Source of the DNA: Bradyrhizobium diversitatis
GTDB taxonomy: Bacteria; Pseudomonadota; Alphaproteobacteria; Rhizobiales; Xanthobacteraceae
Direction of reading: 5' to 3'
Length of the DNA: 64,000 nucleotides
Assembly (NCBI RefSeq): GCF_016031635.1
Contig: NZ_JACEGD010000012.1
Coordinates: 186,001-250,000, forward strand
In this document: positions 16,780-25,715 of the stretch, in pieces
Layout of the letters: each line of letters starts with the position of its first letter
Numbering within the stretch: position 1 is the stretch's first letter
Translations under genes and position numbers: made by a program
Notes under the pieces: generated by a model
The model's input: the letters and a program-made list of their open reading frames with translations, nothing else
Database searches by the model: none
What the model was told of the DNA's origin: nothing

Positions 16780-18324
16780 TCATCCCCCCGCGCTCAATTC
16801 TGCGCGATCGAGCTCTTCCTCCAGCCGATGAAACGCGTCGTCGCCGATCACCTCGGTGGTGCGGAGGTCGAAGATCGCTTTGCGCGCGGCCTCGATGGCG
16901 CGGCGGCGCAGGGGATCGGCGGGCAATTCGCCATTGGCGATGCCGCCGTTCGGATCGGTCTCGGCCTGCATCAGGATGGCGCGATACTCGAGCCGCAGGA
17001 TTTCCGCCTCCTCCGACGGATCGCTCTCGATCGCATCGAGCGCTGCGCGATAGGCGACCGCGCGCCCGCGCGCGACCTCGACGCCGACCGGATCATCGTC
17101 ATCGAGGTCGAAGGCGAGGATCAGCGGCCGCAGCGTCAGACCCTGGATCACCAGCGAACCCAGCACGACGGCAAACGCAATGAAGACGATGAAGTCGCGA
17201 TAGGGAAAGTTCTCGGGCAGGGCAAAGGCGGCGGCCAGCGTCACGAGGCCGCGCATGCCGCACCAGGAGATGATGAGTCCGCCCTTCGCCGAGGCGACCT
17301 GCTTCGGATCCTTCGGATGGTAGAACCCGCGCGCGACCAGTGCGCGCAACGTGGCGCGGTAGAACGTCACCCAGAACAGCCGCACCAGTACCACGGTGAG
17401 CAGGATCCAGCCGGCGGCCACGCAATATTCCCAGCGCACGTCCGCGTCCAGCCGCGTCCAGATCGGCCGCATCTGCATGCCGATCAGCATGAAGGCGAGC
17501 ACGTTGAGCACGAACACCATCGTCTCCCAGACCGCATAGGACGGCACCCGCAGCCGCGCCGGCATGCGTGCCGGCGCCGTGCGCGCGATCGCGATGGCAT
17601 AGACCACGATGGTGAGGATGCCGGAGAGGCCGAGATGCTCGGCGGCGATCCAGATCATGAAGGTGGTGGCGAACTGCACGATGATGGCGCTCGGGGCCTC
17701 CGTCACGCGCTCCATGATGGGCAGGATGATGCGGGCCGCCAGCAGGCCGGCCACGACGCTACCGACCAGGCCCAGCGCCATGGTCGGCGCGACCTCGCTC
17801 CAGGTTAGATGCTCGGTGGCGACCGCGCCGACGGCGATGCGATAGATCAGCAGCGCGCTGGCGTCGTTGAGCAGGCTCTCGCCCTCCAGCACCTTCACCA
17901 TGCGGTGAGGCAGCTTCACCTGGCTCAGGATCGCGACGGCAGCGGCCGCATCCGGCGGCGCCACGATCGCGCCGAGCGCGACCGCGGCGGCCCAGGGCAT
18001 GTCGGGCATCAGCCGGTGCGCGACATAGGCCACGGCGGCCGTGGTCAGGCCGACCGCCGCGACCACCAGGGTCGAGACCGGAACCCAGTTGTTGCGCAGA
18101 TCGCGCAGCGAGGTGTCGAAGGCGGCATCGAGCAGGACCGGTGCGACAAAAAGAGCCAACGCCAGGTCCGGCTCCAGCGCCCAGGACGGGCTGGACGGAA
18201 CGAAGGCGATCAGAGCGCCACCGATGGCGAGAAAGGTCGGGTAGGGGACCTTGATCCGCCGCGCCAGCGCCGATAAGGCAACAGCGCCGAGCAGAAGCGC
18301 GATGATCCATTCGAATGTCGACAC
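16780..18324 (-). CDS. Na+/H+ antiporter, CPA1 (NhaP-like)
   Basis: The 514-residue inner-membrane protein exchanges sodium or potassium for protons. Twelve or so membrane segments carry CPA1 hallmarks: GAIVAPPDAAAAVAIL in place of the usual APTDP-type ion site, LEGESLLNDASALLIY, and SWCGMRGLVTLAAAFALP. A hydrophilic C-terminal tail of about 90 residues with many acidic and arginine residues follows. I chose GTG 18324, preceded by CGGGGA, since another GTG at 18357 has no site. Note that the common Thr-Asp of the ion site is replaced by Pro-Asp here; the Asp of the ion site is kept. Confidence 0.86.
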   Translation of the reverse strand: MSTFEWIIALLLGAVALSALARRIKVPYPTFLAIGGALIAFVPSSPSWALEPDLALALFVAPVLLDAAFDTSLRDLRNNWVPVSTLVVAAVGLTTAAVAYVAHRLMPDMPWAAAVALGAIVAPPDAAAAVAILSQVKLPHRMVKVLEGESLLNDASALLIYRIAVGAVATEHLTWSEVAPTMALGLVGSVVAGLLAARIILPIMERVTEAPSAIIVQFATTFMIWIAAEHLGLSGILTIVVYAIAIARTAPARMPARLRVPSYAVWETMVFVLNVLAFMLIGMQMRPIWTRLDADVRWEYCVAAGWILLTVVLVRLFWVTFYRATLRALVARGFYHPKDPKQVASAKGGLIISWCGMRGLVTLAAAFALPENFPYRDFIVFIAFAVVLGSLVIQGLTLRPLILAFDLDDDDPVGVEVARGRAVAYRAALDAIESDPSEEAEILRLEYRAILMQAETDPNGGIANGELPADPLRRRAIEAARKAIFDLRTTEVIGDDAFHRLEEELDRAELSAGG

Positions 18325-18453
18325 GATGATCCCCGAGACCGACCTGAGCGGCGCCACAAGCTAGCACCAATCCGGCCCTATGATGGATAGTGCAGCGTCA
18401 AGGCAAGACCTTTAGACAAGATCCTGAGACAAGTCCCTCCGACAGCAACGAGC

Positions 18454-19212
18454 ATGCGTTCTTTCATTCACCTGTTCGGCGCCGGGCTGCTCTATGCACT
18501 CTCGCTCGCCCCGGCCGATGCTGCGACCGGCGGCGAGTCGGTTGCTGTGACGCAGGTCGATGTCGAGCTCTGCCTTGCGGCGACCGCGGCCGACGACGTG
18601 GACAAGGCGGCCACCGCCTGCGCCGCCGTGATCGACGATGAGAAGACGGCGAAGGAGGACCTGATCAAGGTGCTGGTCGCGCGCGGCGCACTGATGGCGA
18701 GGCACGACCAGGTCGACCGTGCTATCGCCGACGATAGCCGTGCTCTTGAGCTCGATCCGGGCCTTGCGGATGTCTTCAACGCACGCGGCGAGCTCTGGCT
18801 GAAGAAGGGCGACAAGCCCAAGGCGGTGCAGGATTTCGGCGCAGCACTCAAGATCGATCCGAACCATGCGAAGGCCAGGGCCAATCACAAGGCGATGGCG
18901 CGCGAGCTCGAGCGGATCGGCGCGCAGATGGCGGTCGCCGGCAAGCCCAGCTTCAATTGCGCGCGAGCGCGCCGCGCGGTTGAAAAGGCAATCTGCGGCA
19001 ATCGCGAGCTTGCCGATCTCGACCGGGAGATTTTTGCAGCGAACGCGCGCGTGATCCGCGCGGCGCGCAATGCGGATGAAGCGAAAGCGCTCCAGCGCGA
19101 GCAGGATGAATTCATCTCGCGCCGAAATGTCGGCTTCGGCCGGCCGGGCTATGATCTCAAAAAGGCGATGCAGGAGCGGTTGCAACGGCTGAACAGGGTC
19201 GACGGATATTGA
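18454..19212 (+). CDS. Exported TPR protein with LprI-like C-terminal domain
   Basis: The 252-residue product has a signal peptide (cleavage near ADAATG), two or three TPR units (ADVFNARGELWLKKGDKPKA), then a domain with SFNCARARRAVEKAICGN and ELADLDREI that matches the LprI-like/DUF1311 lysozyme-inhibitor type pattern. It should be periplasmic. The next gene encodes a longer version with the same domain order. The ATG has no obvious ribosome site, so the start is less certain. Confidence 0.78.
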   Translation: MRSFIHLFGAGLLYALSLAPADAATGGESVAVTQVDVELCLAATAADDVDKAATACAAVIDDEKTAKEDLIKVLVARGALMARHDQVDRAIADDSRALELDPGLADVFNARGELWLKKGDKPKAVQDFGAALKIDPNHAKARANHKAMARELERIGAQMAVAGKPSFNCARARRAVEKAICGNRELADLDREIFAANARVIRAARNADEAKALQREQDEFISRRNVGFGRPGYDLKKAMQERLQRLNRVDGY

Positions 19213-19233
19213 CGGGCCTTCGGCTCACGAGGA

Positions 19234-19345
19234 GCCGTCATGCGCGGGCTTGTCCCACCTGCGGGGCCGCTGAAGGCGTGGGCCTCCGCGGTCTGTGAGC
19301 CGCGGTTAAGCCGTCGATGGTAGGGACAAGCCCGGCCATGACGGC
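19234..19345. repeat. Palindromic element, GTCATGGCCGGG family
   Basis: Arms GCCGTCATGCGCGGGCTTG (from 19234) and CAAGCCCGGCCATGACGGC (to 19345) pair with one mismatch and separate the two tandem TPR-LprI genes. It resembles the element at 12090-12176. Confidence 0.75.
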
Positions 19346-19422
19346 GCGGACGGACCCGATTTGAACCCATCCCTTGCCAGCCGCGACAACGGTGAGAACC
19401 CGACGTCACGGAGCCCAATGTC

Positions 19423-20808
19423 ATGTGCGGCACTCAAGCCTCCGCGCAAGCGCCTTCGCCCGCCAAAATCTCGCTTCGCGCCTTTTTCCTCAGCGCGGCG
19501 ATCAGCCTTGTTCTCGCTTCCCCAGCCGCGGCGAGCACCGAGTGCGTGCTGGGCAGCAAGGCTGCCCCGGCAGAGTTGATTCCGGCGTGCAGCGCGATCA
19601 TCGACAAGACTGCAAATCCGGCCTCCGATCGCAGCGCGGCCCTCGTTGTCCGCGCCGAAGCCCATGCGCGAACCCTTGGCGGGCAATCGCAGGCGCTGCG
19701 CGATCTGGACCGCGCTATCGCGCTCGACGGCAGGAACGCAAAGGCCTGGCGCCTGCGCGGCGACCTGCTGCGTGAGGCCGGCGGCGATCTCAGCCGCGCT
19801 GCGGCGGATTTGACCAGGGCGATCGAGCTCGATCCGAAGGATGCGGAGGCTTACGAGTCGCGCGGCGTGGTCTACACCAATCAGCGCAGGCTCGACCGCG
19901 CGCTCGCCGATTACGACCAGGCGATCAAGCTGAAGCCGGACGATGCGCAGGCCTGGTCCGACCGCGGCGTGGCCTATTATCTCGGCGGCGACAACGAGAA
20001 GGCGATCAGGAATTTCGACGAGGCGCTGCGGCTCGACCCCAACCGGCCTCGCACCTACACCAACCGCGGCGCGGCCTGGAAGAGCCTCGGCCAGAACGAC
20101 AAATCGGTCGCCGACAATACCGAGGCCATCAGGCTGGACCCGAAACAGCCGGAATATTACGACAATCGCGGCCTCGCCTATGCCGCGATGGGCGAGTACG
20201 ACAAGGCCATCGCCGATTACGACGAAGCGATCCGGCGTGAGCGGCGCGCCAACTTCCTGACCAACCGCGGCGATTCCTACCAGTTCAAGGGCGAACTCGG
20301 GGCGGCGCTGAGCGACTATGATGCCGCGATTGAGCTCGATCCGAATTTTGCGAAGACCTACAACAACCGCGCCGTGCTCTACAAGAAGATGGGCGAGCGC
20401 AAGAAGGCGCTGGCGGATTACGAGACGGCGCTGAAGCTTGATCCCGGCAACGAGAATGCAGCCAACGGCCGCCGCGCCATGACCGCCGAGATCGCGAAGT
20501 TCGGCGCCGAGCCGCTGCGTCCGCTGAATGCGGCTTCCGGCAACGGCCCGTCGTTCGATTGCGCGACGGCGAAGCGCGAGGTCGAGAAGGTGATCTGTGC
20601 CGATCCGCAGCTCGGCGTGCTCGACCGCCAGATCGCCGAGGCCTACGAACGCGTGCTGAAGCTGGTGAACAAGCGCTCGGCCGGCGAATTGCGCAGGACG
20701 CAGCGCGATTTCCTCGCCACGCGCAACGCCAGCTTCCGCCGCCCCGACTATGATCTGAAGAAAATCATGCAGCAGCGGTTGCAGAAGCTGAACGCGATGG
20801 AGAGCTGA
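19423..20808 (+). CDS. Exported multi-TPR protein with LprI-like C-terminal domain
   Basis: This 461-residue paralogue of the preceding gene has a signal peptide ending near AAAST, a Cys-containing start (ECVLGSKAAP), about eight TPR units with the pattern AYESRGVVYTNQRRLDRALADYDQ, and a C-terminal SFDCATAKREVEKVICADPQ domain ending in RPDYDLKKIMQQRLQKLN. The C-terminal end is nearly the same as that of its neighbour (RPGYDLKKAMQERLQRLN). The domain is related to LprI-like proteins, which are known or proposed to inhibit lysozyme. A periplasmic role is likely; partners are unknown. Confidence 0.82.
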   Translation: MCGTQASAQAPSPAKISLRAFFLSAAISLVLASPAAASTECVLGSKAAPAELIPACSAIIDKTANPASDRSAALVVRAEAHARTLGGQSQALRDLDRAIALDGRNAKAWRLRGDLLREAGGDLSRAAADLTRAIELDPKDAEAYESRGVVYTNQRRLDRALADYDQAIKLKPDDAQAWSDRGVAYYLGGDNEKAIRNFDEALRLDPNRPRTYTNRGAAWKSLGQNDKSVADNTEAIRLDPKQPEYYDNRGLAYAAMGEYDKAIADYDEAIRRERRANFLTNRGDSYQFKGELGAALSDYDAAIELDPNFAKTYNNRAVLYKKMGERKKALADYETALKLDPGNENAANGRRAMTAEIAKFGAEPLRPLNAASGNGPSFDCATAKREVEKVICADPQLGVLDRQIAEAYERVLKLVNKRSAGELRRTQRDFLATRNASFRRPDYDLKKIMQQRLQKLNAMES

Positions 20809-21078
20809 GAAGCGTTCCGCCCTCGTCGTCTCTCCTCGAGTCCAACCGCCACCGTCCTTCCGGAGACCCCTGCCCCCGCAAGCGGGGCGAGGGGGCGCAC
20901 CGCCCGCGCGGCGGTAGTTGTGTCTTCCCCGAAAGGCCCTTCCTTTTGAGCTTGAACCGCGGCCCGTTCCCGCGAAAATAGCTTCACAACAAGGCCGGCA
21001 ATTGATCCTGGTCATGGCGGGGCGCCTGTCCTGCCACAAGGGTCAAGGGCAGGCGAATAAAGGCACGGGAGCGCGGGA
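20809..21078. other. 270-bp gap without a gene
   Basis: Between the TPR gene and propionyl-CoA synthetase there is a short hairpin, GCCCCCGCAAGCGGGGC near 20871-20887, without a T-tract. I see no gene. The last bases before 21079 contain GGGAGCGCGGGA, the probable ribosome site of the next gene. Confidence 0.5.
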
Positions 21079-23001
21079 ATGAACGTCCAAGGGAACGGCG
21101 ACGGCAAAAGTCGTTATCATGAGGTCCATGCGCGCTCGCTGGCCGATCCCGCCGGCTTCTGGGCCGAGGCGGCGAAGGAGATCGACTGGATCGAGCCTCC
21201 GACCAGGATCTTCGATCCCTCGCAAGGAACCTACGGCCGCTGGTTCACCGGCGGCGTCGTCAACAGCTGCTACAACGCGCTCGACCGCCATGTCGAACGC
21301 GGCCGCGCCGACCAGGTCGCGCTGATCCATGATTCGCCGCTGACCAATTCGGTCACCAAACTCACCTATGCCGAACTGCTGAGCGAGGTCCGGGCGCTCG
21401 CCGCCGTCATGCAGGACTTCGGGGTCGCCAAGAGCGACCGTGTCATCCTTTACATGCCGATGGTGCCGGAAGCGGTGGTCGCGATGCTGGCCTGCGCGCG
21501 CATCGGCGCGGTGCACTCCGTCGTGTTCGGCGGCTTTGCGGCGAAAGAGCTCGCCACCCGCATCGACGATGCGCAGCCGAAGCTGATCCTCTCCGCAAGC
21601 TGCGGCATCGAGCCCGGCCGTATCGTGCACTACAAGCCGCTGCTCGACGAGGCGATCAGGCTCGCCGGCAGCAAGCCGAAAGCCTGCATCGTGCTGCAGC
21701 GTCCGCAACTCACCTGTGAGATGACGCCAAGCCGCGACTACGACTGGGCCAGCCTGCGCCGCAAGGCGCTGAACGACGGCAAGAGCGCTCCTTGCGTGCC
21801 TGTTGCCGCCACCGATCCGCTCTACATCCTCTACACCTCGGGCACGACCGGCGTGCCGAAGGGCGTCGTGCGCGACAATGGCGGGCATCTCGTCGCGGTG
21901 AAATGGTCGATGTTCAACCTCTATGGCGTCAAGCCGGGCGAGGTCTGGTGGTGCGGCTCCGACATCGGCTGGGTGGTCGGCCACAGCTACATCGTCTACG
22001 GACCGCTGTTTCATGGCGCGACCACGATCATGTACGAGGGCAAGCCGGTCGGCACGCCCGATGCCGGCGCGTTCTGGCGCGTGATCTCCGAGCACAAGGC
22101 GGTGGCCTTCTTCACCGCTCCGACCGCATTCCGCGCGATCCGCAAGGACGATCCGGAAGGAAAATTCATCCGGAAGTACGACCTCTCCAAATTCCGCACG
22201 CTGTTCCTCGCCGGCGAACGCGCCGATCCGCCGACGGTGGAGTGGGCGGAGCAGCAGCTGAAGGTGCCGGTGATCGACCATTGGTGGCAGACTGAGACAG
22301 GCTGGTGCATCGCCGGCAATCCGGTCGGGCTCGGCATGCTGCCCGTGAAGCACGGCTCGCCGACGGTGCCGATGCCGGGCTACCAGGTCGACGTCGTCGA
22401 TGAAGCGGCAAAGCCGGTCGGCGCGAACACCATGGGCTCGATCGTCATCAAGCTGCCGATGCCGCCGGGCTGTCTGCCGACGCTGTGGAATCAGGACGAG
22501 CGCTTCAAGGAGGCCTACCTCAGCGAATTCCCCGGCTATTACAAAACCTCTGATGCCGGTTACAAGGACGAGGACGGCTATGTCTTCGTCATGGGCCGCA
22601 CCGACGACATCATCAACGTCGCCGGCCATCGGCTTTCCACAGGCGGCATGGAGGAGATTTTGGCCTCGCATCCCGACGTTGCCGAATGCGCCGTGCTCGG
22701 CGTCAAGGACGCGATCAAGGGCGAGGTGCCCTGCGGCTTCCTGGTGCTCAAGGCCGGCGTGAAGCGTCCGCCGGCCGAGATCGAGAAGGAGATCATCGCA
22801 CTGGTGCGCGACAAGCTCGGCCCGGTCGCCGCCTTCAAGCTCGCCATCACCGTCGGCCGCCTGCCCAAGACGCGTTCCGGAAAGATCCTGCGCGGAACCA
22901 TCAAGAAAATCGCCGACGGCGAATCCTGGACCATGCCGGCGACCATTGAGGACCCCAAGGCGCTTGAGGAGATCGGGGAGGCGCTGAAGGGAAGGGTGTG
23001 A
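21079..23001 (+). CDS. prpE: Propionyl-CoA synthetase
   Basis: The 640-residue protein belongs to the acetyl/propionyl-CoA synthetase branch of adenylate-forming enzymes and should convert propionate, ATP and CoA to propionyl-CoA. The motif YTSGTTGVPKG is at residues 252-262, the substrate-binding VWWCGSDIGWVVGHSYIVYG follows, and DHWWQTETGWCIAG marks the A5 region. The catalytic lysine lies in TRSGKILRG near residue 600; in related enzymes this lysine is shut off by acetylation. Length and the YYKTSDAGYKDEDGY segment favour PrpE over Acs. It stands as a single gene with no methylcitrate genes nearby. Confidence 0.88.
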   Translation: MNVQGNGDGKSRYHEVHARSLADPAGFWAEAAKEIDWIEPPTRIFDPSQGTYGRWFTGGVVNSCYNALDRHVERGRADQVALIHDSPLTNSVTKLTYAELLSEVRALAAVMQDFGVAKSDRVILYMPMVPEAVVAMLACARIGAVHSVVFGGFAAKELATRIDDAQPKLILSASCGIEPGRIVHYKPLLDEAIRLAGSKPKACIVLQRPQLTCEMTPSRDYDWASLRRKALNDGKSAPCVPVAATDPLYILYTSGTTGVPKGVVRDNGGHLVAVKWSMFNLYGVKPGEVWWCGSDIGWVVGHSYIVYGPLFHGATTIMYEGKPVGTPDAGAFWRVISEHKAVAFFTAPTAFRAIRKDDPEGKFIRKYDLSKFRTLFLAGERADPPTVEWAEQQLKVPVIDHWWQTETGWCIAGNPVGLGMLPVKHGSPTVPMPGYQVDVVDEAAKPVGANTMGSIVIKLPMPPGCLPTLWNQDERFKEAYLSEFPGYYKTSDAGYKDEDGYVFVMGRTDDIINVAGHRLSTGGMEEILASHPDVAECAVLGVKDAIKGEVPCGFLVLKAGVKRPPAEIEKEIIALVRDKLGPVAAFKLAITVGRLPKTRSGKILRGTIKKIADGESWTMPATIEDPKALEEIGEALKGRV

Positions 23002-23051
23002 CGCGAAGCGCCATTCCGGGGCGGGAAGGGCGGTTGCTTCGCCGCCTTCCA

Positions 23052-23158
23052 CTGTCATCGCCCGCGCAGGCGGGCGATCCAGTACTCCGCGGCGCCAATT
23101 GCGTGACCCAATGTTCGCCGCGGCGTACTGGATTCCCCGCCTGCGCGGGGAATGACAG
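23052..23158. repeat. Palindromic element, CTGTCAT...CAGTAC family
   Basis: Arms CTGTCATCGCCCGCGCAGG (from 23052) and CCTGCGCGGGGAATGACAG (to 23158), with inner CCAGTACTCCGCGGCG and CGCCGCGGCGTACTGG. The same layout is found at 41898-42002. Confidence 0.75.
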
Positions 23159-23235
23159 CGTGCGGAGGAACGGCGTTCGGGGACTTACAATCTCCGCATT
23201 CCGCGCTAAACAGGGCGGCCGATAGGGAACCTCGC

Positions 23236-23505
23236 ATGCCACTCGCCGTCACGTCGCGCCTGCTTGCAGCCGCAACTCTCGCCATCGCTCTCTCCGCCTG
23301 CTCCGCGCGCTACCAGACGCCGGTGGCGATGGGCGGCGACGATGATGACGCGGTCTGCCAGAGCCGGGGCTATGCGCAGGGCTCGCCGGAATACGCGGCC
23401 TGCCGCAAGGACCGTGACGTCCAGCGCAATGCCGCCATTGCCCGCGCCGACCGCCGCCAGCGCGATCTCGGCGAGTACATGCTGAACAATCCCGAGCGGC
23501 CGTGA
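23236..23505 (+). CDS. Small lipoprotein of unknown function
   Basis: The 89-residue product has a lipoprotein signal with lipobox LSAC at residues about 19-22, so it should be anchored in the membrane. The rest is charged, with DDDDAVCQSRGYAQGS, two cysteines that could pair, and basic helices (AAIARADRRQRDLG). The ATG at 23236 has AGGGAA six bases upstream. I do not know the family. It is followed by a 190-bp gap that contains an FNR/FixK-type site for the next gene. Confidence 0.75.
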   Translation: MPLAVTSRLLAAATLAIALSACSARYQTPVAMGGDDDDAVCQSRGYAQGSPEYAACRKDRDVQRNAAIARADRRQRDLGEYMLNNPERP

Positions 23506-23607
23506 TGTGAGGCGCGGCATTATGGTGCCGCTCCACGCGCCGTGCATTCGTGCTTTTCGTGACACATCTGCAACGCCTCGACCAAATCGTGGCGCGCTTG
23601 TCCTGAT

Positions 23608-23621
23608 TTGATCGGCATCAA
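23608..23621. promoter_or_regulatory. FNR/FixK-type box in front of the OmpW gene
   Basis: TTGATCGGCATCAA is a perfect TTGAT-N4-ATCAA dyad, the consensus of the FNR/FixK family of oxygen-responsive activators. Its centre lies 83 bp before the ATG at 23698, so activation from about -41.5 would put transcription start near 23656. In E. coli the ompW gene is FNR-dependent, which supports the link. I do not see a convincing -10 box. Confidence 0.7.
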
Positions 23622-23697
23622 ATCCTTCACCATCCCCTTTCTGCTCTGACGCTGATGTCGCGCAACGATGCGCGAGAGATGGCTGAAGGGGATTGAA

Positions 23698-24441
23698 ATG
23701 CACAGAACGACGAGAAACCTGGCGCGGCTCGCCACGATTGGCGCGATGCTCGTGGGCACCTTTGCCTCGGCGCAGGCTGCCGATTTGCCGGTCTACAAGA
23801 AGGCGCCGCCGCCGGTCGAGGCGTTCAATCCATGGATGATCCGCCTGCGCGCGCTCGGCGTGCTGCCCGATGGCGGCAGCAGCGTGAACGTGGCGGGGGT
23901 GCCCTCGCTCTCGTCGCCGAATTCCGGCCTCTCGATCAGCGATCAGGTCGTTCCCGAGCTCGACATCAGCTATTTCTTCACCAAGAACATCGCGGCCGAG
24001 CTGATCCTCGGCGTGACCAGGCACTCGATCAGCGGCACCGGCTCGCTGGCAAACCTGCCGATCGGCAAGACCACGCTGCTGCCGCCGACGCTGACGCTGC
24101 AATATCACTTCGACAATTTCGGTGCGTTCAAGCCCTATATCGGCGCCGGCGTGAACTACACGGTGTTCTTCAACAACTCCGCCGCGAATGCGCCGGCTGC
24201 AATCGCCGGTCCGCCCGCGATCGTCGCCACGACCACCAACCTGCACGTCAGCAACGCCTGGGGCGGCGCCGTCCAGTTCGGCTTCGACTACATGATCGAC
24301 CGGCACTGGGGTCTCAACGTCGACGTCAAGAAGCTCTGGCTGCGTCCGAACTACTCGGCGACTGTCTCCGGCCTGCCGGTCACCGGCACAGCGCATATCG
24401 ATCCGTGGCTGGTCGGCGCGGGTGTGACGTACAAGTTCTGA
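23698..24441 (+). CDS. ompW: OmpW family outer-membrane protein
   Basis: The 247-residue product has a signal peptide (cleavage at ASAQAADLP) and an OmpW fold, an eight-stranded barrel for small hydrophobic molecules. Key stretches are NPWMIRLRALGVLPDGGS, VPELDISYFFTKNIAAELIL, PTLTLQYHFDNFGAFKPYIGAGVNY, a C-terminal DPWLVGAGVTYKF ending in Phe as outer-membrane barrels do. I chose ATG 23698, with GAAGGGGATT before it; a longer frame from 23668 lacks sense. An FNR/FixK box lies upstream, so expression under low oxygen is likely. Confidence 0.88.
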   Translation: MHRTTRNLARLATIGAMLVGTFASAQAADLPVYKKAPPPVEAFNPWMIRLRALGVLPDGGSSVNVAGVPSLSSPNSGLSISDQVVPELDISYFFTKNIAAELILGVTRHSISGTGSLANLPIGKTTLLPPTLTLQYHFDNFGAFKPYIGAGVNYTVFFNNSAANAPAAIAGPPAIVATTTNLHVSNAWGGAVQFGFDYMIDRHWGLNVDVKKLWLRPNYSATVSGLPVTGTAHIDPWLVGAGVTYKF

Positions 24442-24485
24442 GGACGCTCGCTTGGAGACGAGCTGTGGCCGCAGCTGACCCCGCG

Positions 24486-24633
24486 CTCCCTCCCCCCCCC
24501 TTGCGGGGGAGGGCGGGGGAGAGGGGTGGCCCAGCAAACGGTGTATGAGAGTCGCGCGAGACGTTTCGAGATGATGGAGGGAGTCCCCGTGGGGTACCCC
24601 TCTCCCTAACCCTCCCCCGCAAGGGGGGAGGGG
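24486..24633. repeat. Palindromic element, CTCCCTCCCCC family
   Basis: Left arm CTCCCTCCCCCCCCCTTGCG, right arm ending CGCAAGGGGGGAGGGG; inner GGGGAGAGGGG pairs with CCCCTCTCCCTAACCC. It lies between the convergent ompW and trcR genes, before the trcR terminator. Confidence 0.72.
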
Positions 24634-24689
24634 ACGCAGTGTGCTTGCGGCGACATGCGTCGTACTCGTTCAGCTGTCTTCAAAAAACA

Positions 24690-24719
24690 AAAACGCGGCG
24701 GGTTTTCCCGCCGCGTTTT
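24690..24719 (-). terminator. Rho-independent terminator of trcR
   Basis: AAAACGCGGCGGG and CCCGCCGCGTTTT form a 13-bp stem around a TTTT loop. On the minus strand it is followed by a T-rich run (TTTTTGTTTTTTG) and lies 37 bp past the trcR stop. It may also stop transcription from the right-going side, where T-runs are shorter. Confidence 0.85.
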
Positions 24720-24755
24720 GCATTTTAGTCGATCGCAAACGAAGAGGGAGAAGCC

Positions 24756-25451
24756 TTACTCCTCCTCGTCTTCGTGCTTCTTGCCGCCGAGCGTCTTCAG
24801 CTTGGCGAACACGGCGTCGACATTGAGATCGTCGCTGGACTTTTCCGCAGGCTCGTACTCGTCCTTGCGGGTGGTCTCGGAGGCCGGCAGCAGGGTCGCG
24901 CCGCCATAGGTTGCGTCGATCGGCTTTTCCTTGGCGGCGCGCTGCACCTCGAAATCGAGTTCGATCTGCGAGCAGAGGCCGAGGGTGACGGGGTCGATCG
25001 GGGTGAGCTGGGACGTGTTCCAGTGGGTGCGGTCGCGCACGCTGGCAATGGTGCTCTTGGTGGTGCCGACCAGCCGCATGATCTGGGCGTCCTTGAGCTC
25101 CGGATGGCTGCGCAGCAGCCAGAGGATGGCGCTCGGACGCTCGTGGCGGCGCGAGACAGGGGTGTAACGCGGTCCCTTGCGCTTGGGCTGCGGCGGCAGC
25201 ACGACCTTGCTCTCCTGCAGGCGTAGCCGGTAATCCGGGTTCTTCTCACCCTTCTCGATCTCCTCGCGCGTCAGCTGGCCGTTGGAGAGCGGATCCATGC
25301 CCTTGATGCCCTGGGCGGCGTCGCCGTCGGCGATCGCGCGGACCTCGAGGGGGTGCATCTTGGTGAAATCGGCGACCTGGTCGAAGGTCAGCGCGGTGTT
25401 GTCGAGCAGCCAGACGGCGGTCGCCTTGGGCATCAGAGGTGCGTTGCTCAT
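24756..25451 (-). CDS. trcR: TrcR-type transcriptional regulator (DUF1013)
   Basis: The 231-residue protein matches the DUF1013 family, annotated as cell-cycle transcriptional regulator TrcR in alphaproteobacteria. Segments include PKATAVWLLDNTALTFDQVADFT, an HTH-like HPELKDAQIMRLVGTTKSTIASVRDR that should bind DNA, and an acidic C-terminal tail with KHEDEEE. The ATG at 25451 has AAAGGAG seven bases upstream. It is monocistronic, divergent from ispH, with a terminator behind it. The DNA targets are not visible here. Confidence 0.85.
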   Translation of the reverse strand: MSNAPLMPKATAVWLLDNTALTFDQVADFTKMHPLEVRAIADGDAAQGIKGMDPLSNGQLTREEIEKGEKNPDYRLRLQESKVVLPPQPKRKGPRYTPVSRRHERPSAILWLLRSHPELKDAQIMRLVGTTKSTIASVRDRTHWNTSQLTPIDPVTLGLCSQIELDFEVQRAAKEKPIDATYGGATLLPASETTRKDEYEPAEKSSDDLNVDAVFAKLKTLGGKKHEDEEE

Positions 25452-25529
25452 GGCAAATCTCCTTTGTGCTTCGCCCACCCCTCTGGAGGCGAAACCGGTG
25501 GTCATCAGCGATGACAGGGAATTCGCGCT

Positions 25530-25558
25530 ATATAAGCCGGGAGGGGGCAGCCACGCAA
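25530..25558 (-). promoter_or_regulatory. Candidate sigma-70-type promoter of trcR
   Basis: On the minus strand TTGCGT (25558-25553) and TTATAT (25535-25530) are separated by 17 bases. This would start transcription near 25523, about 70 bases before the trcR ATG. It is a pattern match only. Confidence 0.35.
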
Positions 25559-25715
25559 TGGTTCTGCTATAGATAGTGCCTTGACACCGCCCGAAAGGGG
25601 GCCCAATTCCCTTTGAACCGCTGTAGGGTTCAAGCCGACCGTTTTAAGCCCTGTTCAATCCATCGACCGCCCCCGCCAGAAGGCGAAACGGGCGATTCGG
25701 TCCCGAGATCGCTCA

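Noticed and set aside
25581..25609. TTGACA before ispH as a promoter
   Set aside because: The -35 is perfect but no acceptable -10 lies 16-18 bases downstream, so I did not list it as a feature.
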